DNA of 37,135 nt. It comes from Bin80 sp022820435. Its GTDB lineage: Bacteria > Bacteroidota > Rhodothermia > Rhodothermales > Bin80. Positions within the stretch are counted from its first letter, which is position 1; every line of letters starts with the position of its first letter. The stretch is taken from positions 1 to 37,135 of the forward strand of contig JAJEFL010000174.1 in NCBI GenBank assembly GCA_022820435.1, read 5' to 3'. Shown here one piece after another: positions 33,259-37,135 of the stretch. The translations under genes and the position numbers were made by a program. Under the pieces are notes generated by a model that was not told the origin of the DNA, searched no databases, and was given only the letters and a program-made list of their open reading frames with translations.

Positions 33259-34284
33259 ATGGATCTATCGCCAGGAATCTTAGCCTTGGTGGGCTTTGGA
33301 GTTATCAATTTTATGCTGATATCCGCATCCTGCCTGGTGTATGCTGAGCGGAAGGTATCGGCCTTCATCCAGAATCGTCCAGGGCCGAACCGGGTTGGGC
33401 CGGGAGGTTTTTTTCAGCCGTTCGCAGATGTATTTAAGCTGGTCTTCAAGGAGGACACGGTTCCTGAAGGAGCAAGCAGGTTTGTTTATTCATTGGCTCC
33501 GGTGGTGATGGTTGTCATTGCGATGACGGTGCCGGCATTAATTCCGTATGCCCGTGGCTTTGTGATTGTGGACAGTGCGGTGGGGGTTCTGATTATTTTG
33601 GCACTGACGAGTATTTCGGTCTATGGGGTTACGCTTGCCGGCTGGAGCAGTAACAGCAAGTTTTCACTTCTTGGCGGGCTCCGCTCCAGTGCACAGATGA
33701 TTTCCTATGAACTTTCTATGGGATTGGCGGTGGCCAGTGTTGTCATCACGGCCGGATCGCTCAGCGTTGTGGAGATTGTGGAGGATCAGGCAATGGGAGG
33801 CGCAATTCTGGGGTGGAATTTCTTCCGTAACCCTGTCGGAGCAATTCTGTTTATTATCACTGCGTTTGCAGAAACGAACCGTGCTCCGTTCGATTTACCG
33901 GAGGCAGAGCAGGAGCTAGTGGGGGGCTATCATACGGAGTACAGCGGAATGAAATTCGGCATGTTTTTTCTGGCGGAGTATGTGAACTGGTTTGTTGCCT
34001 CGTTTGTGATTGCGACGCTTTTCTTCGGGGGCTATCTGATCCCATTTGAGCCGCAGTTACTTGCGGCATTCCCGGGGCTTGAGGGATCTGTCTGGCTTTC
34101 GCTGATGCAGGTCGGCAGTTTAATGGTGAAGGTTGCCTTCTTTGGGTTCCTGTTTTTATGGGTACGCTGGACTCTGCCCCGCTTCAAGTACAGCCAGTTG
34201 ATGCAGATTGGCTGGAAGGTGTTGTTGCCCGTTGCGCTTGTAAATGTGCTCTTGATGGCCATCGTGACGGCCCTCTTCGCGTAG
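33259..34284 (+). CDS. nuoH: NADH-quinone oxidoreductase subunit H
   Basis: 341 residues, eight membrane helices. NuoH (ND1) links the hydrophilic arm to the proton-pumping arm and forms the quinone entry channel. Family motifs: AERKVSAFIQNRPGPNRVGPGGFFQPFADVFKLVFKE near the N-terminus, and FAETNRAPFDLPEAEQELVGGYHTEYSGMKFGMFFLAEY in the long loop. The C-terminus has LWVRWTLPRFKYSQLMQIGWKVLLP. nuoI-nuoN do not follow; rpe begins 6 bases downstream, so the distal half of complex I must be elsewhere. Confidence 0.96.
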   Translation: MDLSPGILALVGFGVINFMLISASCLVYAERKVSAFIQNRPGPNRVGPGGFFQPFADVFKLVFKEDTVPEGASRFVYSLAPVVMVVIAMTVPALIPYARGFVIVDSAVGVLIILALTSISVYGVTLAGWSSNSKFSLLGGLRSSAQMISYELSMGLAVASVVITAGSLSVVEIVEDQAMGGAILGWNFFRNPVGAILFIITAFAETNRAPFDLPEAEQELVGGYHTEYSGMKFGMFFLAEYVNWFVASFVIATLFFGGYLIPFEPQLLAAFPGLEGSVWLSLMQVGSLMVKVAFFGFLFLWVRWTLPRFKYSQLMQIGWKVLLPVALVNVLLMAIVTALFA

Positions 34285-34290
34285 GATAAA

Positions 34291-34980
34291 ATGTTGATTG
34301 CTCCGTCCATACTTTCTGCCGACTTTGCCAGGCTGGAGTCTCATGCTGAAGAGGCGGTGGATGCGGGGGCGGACTGGTTGCATATTGATGTGATGGATGG
34401 GCACTTTGTGCCGAATCTGACCTTTGGTCCACTGGCGGTCGCCGCGCTTGGGCCGCTCAAGCGGAGAACCGGTGTAGTTCTAGATACGCATCTGATGATT
34501 ACAGAGCCGGAGCGGTACATTGCGGACTTTGCGAAAGCCGGGGCAGACATTCTCACGATTCATGTGGAAGCCTGTAAAGAGATCGGTCCGACACTTAAGA
34601 AAATTCGTACACTGGGGTGTAAGCCGGGATTAACCTTGAATCCAGACACCCCACTGGATCAATTAAGTCCCTGGCTGGAGCATATTGATGTGGCGATGAT
34701 CATGTCGGTATATCCAGGGTTTGCCGGTCAGTCCTATTTACCTGAAGCCAGTCCGCGCACAAGTCAACTCAGATCCATGATCAATCGGAGTGGTTGTAAC
34801 GTATTACTGGAGGTAGATGGAGGAGTCGGGCCAGACAATGTGCGTGAGGTCAGGGAGAATGGTGCTGATGTGGTGGTAGCGGGAAGTGCTGTATTTGGAG
34901 GGGTTGTGTCTGAACGTATTCGTGCGTTGCGTGCGTCATCTGCCCCTGTAGCTCAACAGGATAGAGCGACGGCCTCCTAA
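34291..34980 (+). CDS. rpe: Ribulose-phosphate 3-epimerase
   Basis: 229 residues in the open frame; residues 218-229 (APVAQQDRATAS) are encoded by the tRNA-Arg gene. Rpe interconverts ribulose-5-phosphate and xylulose-5-phosphate in the pentose phosphate pathway (TIM barrel, metal-dependent). Motifs: APSILSADF, LHIDVMDGHFVPNLTFG (catalytic Asp and metal His), HLMITEP, SVYPGFAGQSYLP and LLEVDGGVGPDNV (second Asp). Residue 217 is close to the usual family end (IRALRAS), so the tail is an extension caused by the missing stop before the tRNA. The TAA is at 34978-34980 in the tRNA anticodon loop. It starts 6 bases after nuoH. Confidence 0.95.
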   Translation: MLIAPSILSADFARLESHAEEAVDAGADWLHIDVMDGHFVPNLTFGPLAVAALGPLKRRTGVVLDTHLMITEPERYIADFAKAGADILTIHVEACKEIGPTLKKIRTLGCKPGLTLNPDTPLDQLSPWLEHIDVAMIMSVYPGFAGQSYLPEASPRTSQLRSMINRSGCNVLLEVDGGVGPDNVREVRENGADVVVAGSAVFGGVVSERIRALRASSAPVAQQDRATAS

Positions 34981-35014
34981 GCCGTATATCCGGGTTCGAG
35001 TCCTGGCGGGGGTA
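34942..35014 (+). tRNA. tRNA-Arg (CCT)
   Basis: 73-nt cloverleaf: acceptor GCCCCTG/CGGGGGT with G1-T72 and T6-G67 wobbles, D-arm GCTC-AACAGGATA-GAGC, anticodon stem ACGGC/GCCGT with loop CTCCTAA, T-arm CCGGG-TTCGAGT-CCTGG and discriminator A. The anticodon CCT (34976-34978) reads AGG. CCA is not encoded. The 5' half overlaps the end of rpe, and folK begins 5 bases after the 3' end. Confidence 0.95.
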
Positions 35015-35018
35015 CCGT

Positions 35019-35564
35019 ATGCAGACAGCTTACATTGCATTGGGATCAAATTTAGGGGACCGACTAGTGCGGTTGCGGCAGGCGGCTGCAGATTTACGGA
35101 TGCTGGATGGACATCTGCGATGCTCCCCCGTTTATGAGGGGGCTGCCCATACGCTTCATCCCGGTGATAAATCTCCGGACTTTTTGAATGCGGTAGTGGA
35201 GGTACGCACGAATCTGGGAGCGGAGGATTTATTGGATTTTTGTCAGAAGATTGAGCATCGGGCAGGCCGGAAGCGATCCCTCCCCTATGCCCCGAGAACC
35301 CTGGATGTAGACATTCTTGTTCTGGGATACATCACACGCAATACGGATCGGATTACACTTCCACATCCTAGGTTGCAGGAGCGGCGCTTCGTATTACAGC
35401 CATGGTACGATCTGTCCCCTGAATGCTATATTCCTGATCCGGTTGATTCCACGGTGTCAGTTATAAGGGCACAATGCACAGACTGTGCTAGTCTGTCCAG
35501 GACACCCTGGAAACTGTTCAGTACAGATCAGGGGCATCTTTTGAGGATGTCCACTGCAAAATAA
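35019..35564 (+). CDS. folK: 2-amino-4-hydroxy-6-hydroxymethyldihydropteridine pyrophosphokinase
   Basis: 181 residues. FolK transfers pyrophosphate from ATP to the pterin alcohol in folate synthesis. Motifs: AYIALGSNLGDR at the start, LRCSPVYEGAAH, FLNAVVEV, and the catalytic, Mg-binding APRTLDVDILVLG. The substrate loop region LPHPRLQERRFVLQPWYDLSPE is also standard. About 25 residues beyond the usual end are not conserved. The start ATG is 5 bases after tRNA-Arg, so its ribosome-binding GGCGGGGG lies within the tRNA acceptor stem. folA is elsewhere in the window. Confidence 0.94.
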   Translation: MQTAYIALGSNLGDRLVRLRQAAADLRMLDGHLRCSPVYEGAAHTLHPGDKSPDFLNAVVEVRTNLGAEDLLDFCQKIEHRAGRKRSLPYAPRTLDVDILVLGYITRNTDRITLPHPRLQERRFVLQPWYDLSPECYIPDPVDSTVSVIRAQCTDCASLSRTPWKLFSTDQGHLLRMSTAK

Positions 35565-35752
35565 CGGTGTACGATGGTACGATGTATTCTTTCAGAAAAC
35601 TGTACGAACGCTGAATCAGGGCGGGGCTGCTCTGGCCCAGGTTCTGACGGGACTGCAGGAATCATTCAGATCTGGCATGGTGGATTGATGGGATGCGGGG
35701 AGCAGGTACGCCTGCGTTGCGTAGGATTGATGACACCAAACGGTACAATGGC

Positions 35753-35944
35753 ATGAGTTTCGGAGTGGGAGTTTTACTTGCACTGATTGGATATTTTGTC
35801 TTGAAAGCGGGCTGGCGTATCTACAAGGTCGTGGAGATAGACCGCCCGGATCGTGATGGTGGTCCGTCTCCAGAACAGACCTATCGGGATGAATTTGGTG
35901 AGGAATACGAGGTAGAGGATGCCCGCTGGCGTGATCTGCCCTGA
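35753..35944 (+). CDS. Small membrane protein, unknown function
   Basis: 63 residues from the ATG at 35753; the frame opens at 35693 but the earlier part is not hydrophobic and shows no coding character. The N-terminus has one membrane helix (MSFGVGVLLALIGYFVLKAGW), followed by a charged, acidic cytoplasmic or periplasmic tail with DRPDRDGG and DEFGEEYEVEDARWRDLP. The ORF looks genuine because of the amphipathic split and tail composition. It is the last gene of this plus-strand run and is convergent with tonB 3 bases later. I do not recognise the family. Confidence 0.6.
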   Translation: MSFGVGVLLALIGYFVLKAGWRIYKVVEIDRPDRDGGPSPEQTYRDEFGEEYEVEDARWRDLP

Positions 35945-35947
35945 GAC

Positions 35948-36604
35948 TTAATTTCCGAAGTTGAAGGTGACCCTGTAGCGGCTGTCCACCGCGACCCCTT
36001 CCTGCTTTGCCGGACGAAATAGAGATCGCATGGCGGCATTGATGGCTGCTTCCTCTAGTCCGTGACCTAATTCATGTACCCGTGTCCGCATCGTTTCATG
36101 GACCAGATATCGCTCAAGCACCTGCGGCGACTGTACGCGCCCCTGCGTATCTACGATCAGCGTGATCACGACTTCTGCCCGTATGTTTCGTCGCCGTGCG
36201 GACCGGGGATATTCCGGGGTGGCAATTCGGATTAGTTTTGGTGGTTCGGAGGCCGCCGGGCCATCTGATTGCACGACTTCGGGTTCGCTGGGAATTTCGT
36301 CCATGCGAGGGCGGATTACGGCGAGTGGATCAAGGTCAAGGATCAGATCTTCTTCGAGAATGATGTCTTCTGGCCGGATCACCGGGGGCAGGGGAGGTGG
36401 TGGGGGAGGCGTGGCCCGGGTTTGGCGGGTAGTGACGATTTCTTCCATCTGGATCGTTTCAGGATTGGAGTATACGATGTCCAGGGACCCCGAAGGCAAA
36501 GGAAGTGGCCACAGTTTTATGCACAGCAGGACCAGCACCTGTACGACAAGGATACTGGCGAGCAGGTGCAGAACATATTGATCTCCATCAAAGTGGTGCC
36601 GCAT
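35948..36604 (-). CDS. TonB-family energy transducer
   Basis: 218 residues. A membrane anchor (about 10-32, YVLHLLASILVVQVLVLLCIKL) is followed by a periplasmic linker with a polyproline run (PPPPPPLPP at about 65-73) and acidic stretch IILEEDLILDLDPL. The C-terminal TonB domain (PF03544) runs from PPKLIRIATPEYPRSARRR through EVVITLIVDTQGRVQSPQVLE to AAMRSLFRPAKQEGVAVDSRYRVTFNF. It transmits proton-motive-force energy to TonB-dependent receptors, of which three lie upstream in this window, so they are probable but unproven clients. ExbB/ExbD are not adjacent. Its stop is 3 bases from that of the small membrane protein. Confidence 0.93.
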   Translation of the reverse strand: MRHHFDGDQYVLHLLASILVVQVLVLLCIKLWPLPLPSGSLDIVYSNPETIQMEEIVTTRQTRATPPPPPPLPPVIRPEDIILEEDLILDLDPLAVIRPRMDEIPSEPEVVQSDGPAASEPPKLIRIATPEYPRSARRRNIRAEVVITLIVDTQGRVQSPQVLERYLVHETMRTRVHELGHGLEEAAINAAMRSLFRPAKQEGVAVDSRYRVTFNFGN

Positions 36605-37013
36605 CCGCCTATAATTTGTTTGTGTGTTCTAAGAGGCTTCATCTGAAACCGCCTCAGGTTGTACACAGTTGTGGGGGATCCGTTGAGGAGGTCACGATAG
36701 TGGTGTCCTTCATTCTGCTGCCAATGAGGATGTTGGCGGTCTTTGCGGCAGCGAAACTTCGCAGATGGAAGAACCTGTACCTATCCTCAATGGCTATCTT
36801 TCAGATCAGGAAACCTGTCCTGACTTTGATGATCTATCCCCAGACAGCCTCCCGAACGGGATTCAGGGATATGTGGACGCAGGCATTCCGGGCGAATTCT
36901 AGAATTCGTTGCCAAACCTGACCAAGGATACTGCCGGGGGACAAAAATAGTTCTGCCGGTATAGGCTGCTACGGCCAGATTCATTAAATTGGGGGGTTAC
37001 CTGTGAACACGGA
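36605..37013. other. Gene-poor stretch between tonB and hsdM
   Basis: 409 bases. Apart from one possible short reading frame (36765-36902) I see no gene. It contains the tonB promoter region on the minus strand and the hsdM promoter region on the plus strand, with AT-rich sequence at 36980-36990. Confidence 0.4.
36765..36902 (+). CDS. Possible short protein upstream of hsdM
   Basis: 45 codons from the ATG at 36765 to TAG at 36900-36902, reading MEEPVPILNGYLSDQETCPDF and ending GIQGYVDAGIPGEF. The same frame is open 25 codons further upstream, without a start codon. The acidic, Pro/Asp-rich composition looks protein-like. It may be the end of a broken gene or a small protein belonging to the restriction locus. 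Unrecognised. Confidence 0.25.
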   Translation: MEEPVPILNGYLSDQETCPDFDDLSPDSLPNGIQGYVDAGIPGEF

Positions 37014-37135
37014 ATGAAAAACAACAAGGAAGTCGAACGTGCAGAACTGCATCGAATCATCTGGCGGATCGCCAACGACCTGCGCGGGTCTGTGGATGGA
37101 TGGGATTTCAAGAGTTATGTTCTGGGGATGTTGTT
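37014..37135 (+). CDS. hsdM: Type I restriction-modification methyltransferase subunit, N-terminus (runs off the right edge)
   Basis: 40 codons from the ATG at 37014 remain open to the edge. LHRIIWRIANDLRGSVDGW followed by DFKSYVLGML is the well-conserved N-terminal helical part of HsdM (the IW-x2-ANDLRG-x-VDGWDFK-x-YVLG pattern). HsdM is the adenine methyltransferase of type I restriction-modification complexes and works with HsdS and HsdR. The SAM-binding and NPPF motifs would lie beyond the window. Because the match rests on only 40 residues, function is inferred from the N-terminal domain alone. Confidence 0.85.
   Translation, partial: MKNNKEVERAELHRIIWRIANDLRGSVDGWDFKSYVLGML

Noticed and set aside
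34942..35014. tRNA-Arg as an integration (att) site of a genomic island
   Set aside because: No integrase and no second copy of the tRNA 3' end is visible in the window.

Overview
The window looks like a chromosomal segment from a member of the Bacteroidota/Rhodothermota (Rhodothermia-like). The evidence is the combination of a bacillithiol glycosyltransferase (BshA), TonB-dependent receptors with an N-terminal carboxypeptidase-regulatory-like domain, a PF13568-type outer-membrane barrel, a DUF4920-type lipoprotein and a complex I operon of the NuoA-H type. This taxonomic call is an inference from gene content, read by eye without searches.

Layout. 1-241: N-terminus of a secreted protein running off the left edge. 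461-3450: a mobile-element graveyard. It holds an IS256-family transposase tail with an in-frame stop, a frameshifted IS1634/IS4-like transposase fragment, one full-length DDE insertion sequence with candidate terminal inverted repeats, a group II intron 3' remnant with a recognisable 34-nt domain V, and an unidentified N-truncated reading frame. 3419-5901: an outer-membrane barrel protein, bshA and folA. 5951-7317: a solo TnpB (OMEGA-type RNA-guided nuclease) element between folA and feoB. 7335-13183: feoB, a CAU tRNA, a secreted cyclase-family hydrolase with an Lrp/AsnC regulator, an ECF sigma factor and purB. 13240-23158: three tandem paralogous TonB-dependent receptors. The second is followed by a decayed short-chain dehydrogenase (SDR) start and the third by an intact SDR, which indicates duplication of a receptor+SDR unit. 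23483-34284: nuoA-B-C-D-E-F, a DUF4920-like lipoprotein, nuoG, a large Sel1-repeat gene, then nuoH; nuoI-N are absent here. 34291-35944: rpe, tRNA-Arg(CCT) and folK, packed so tightly that the rpe stop codon lies inside the tRNA anticodon loop, then a small membrane protein. 35948-36604: tonB on the minus strand. 37014 to the right edge: the first 40 codons of a type I restriction-modification methyltransferase (hsdM).

How the genes fit together. TonB and the three receptors would form an outer-membrane uptake system whose substrate the sequence does not show; FeoB imports ferrous iron at the inner membrane. The nuo genes encode the NADH-input module, the connecting subunits and the first membrane subunit of complex I. 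folA and folK are both folate-pathway enzymes at separate sites. The accessory content (IS remnants, intron remnant, TnpB, Sel1 gene inside the nuo operon, hsdM at the edge) shows repeated insertion into a housekeeping backbone.

No wholly new multi-gene system is demonstrated. The observations I would follow first are the rpe/tRNA-Arg/folK overlap, the receptor+SDR tandem with SDR decay, the Sel1-repeat gene inside the nuo operon with an out-of-frame signal peptide, the solo TnpB with its possible guide RNA at the feoB boundary, and the structured leader-like sequence before nuoA.
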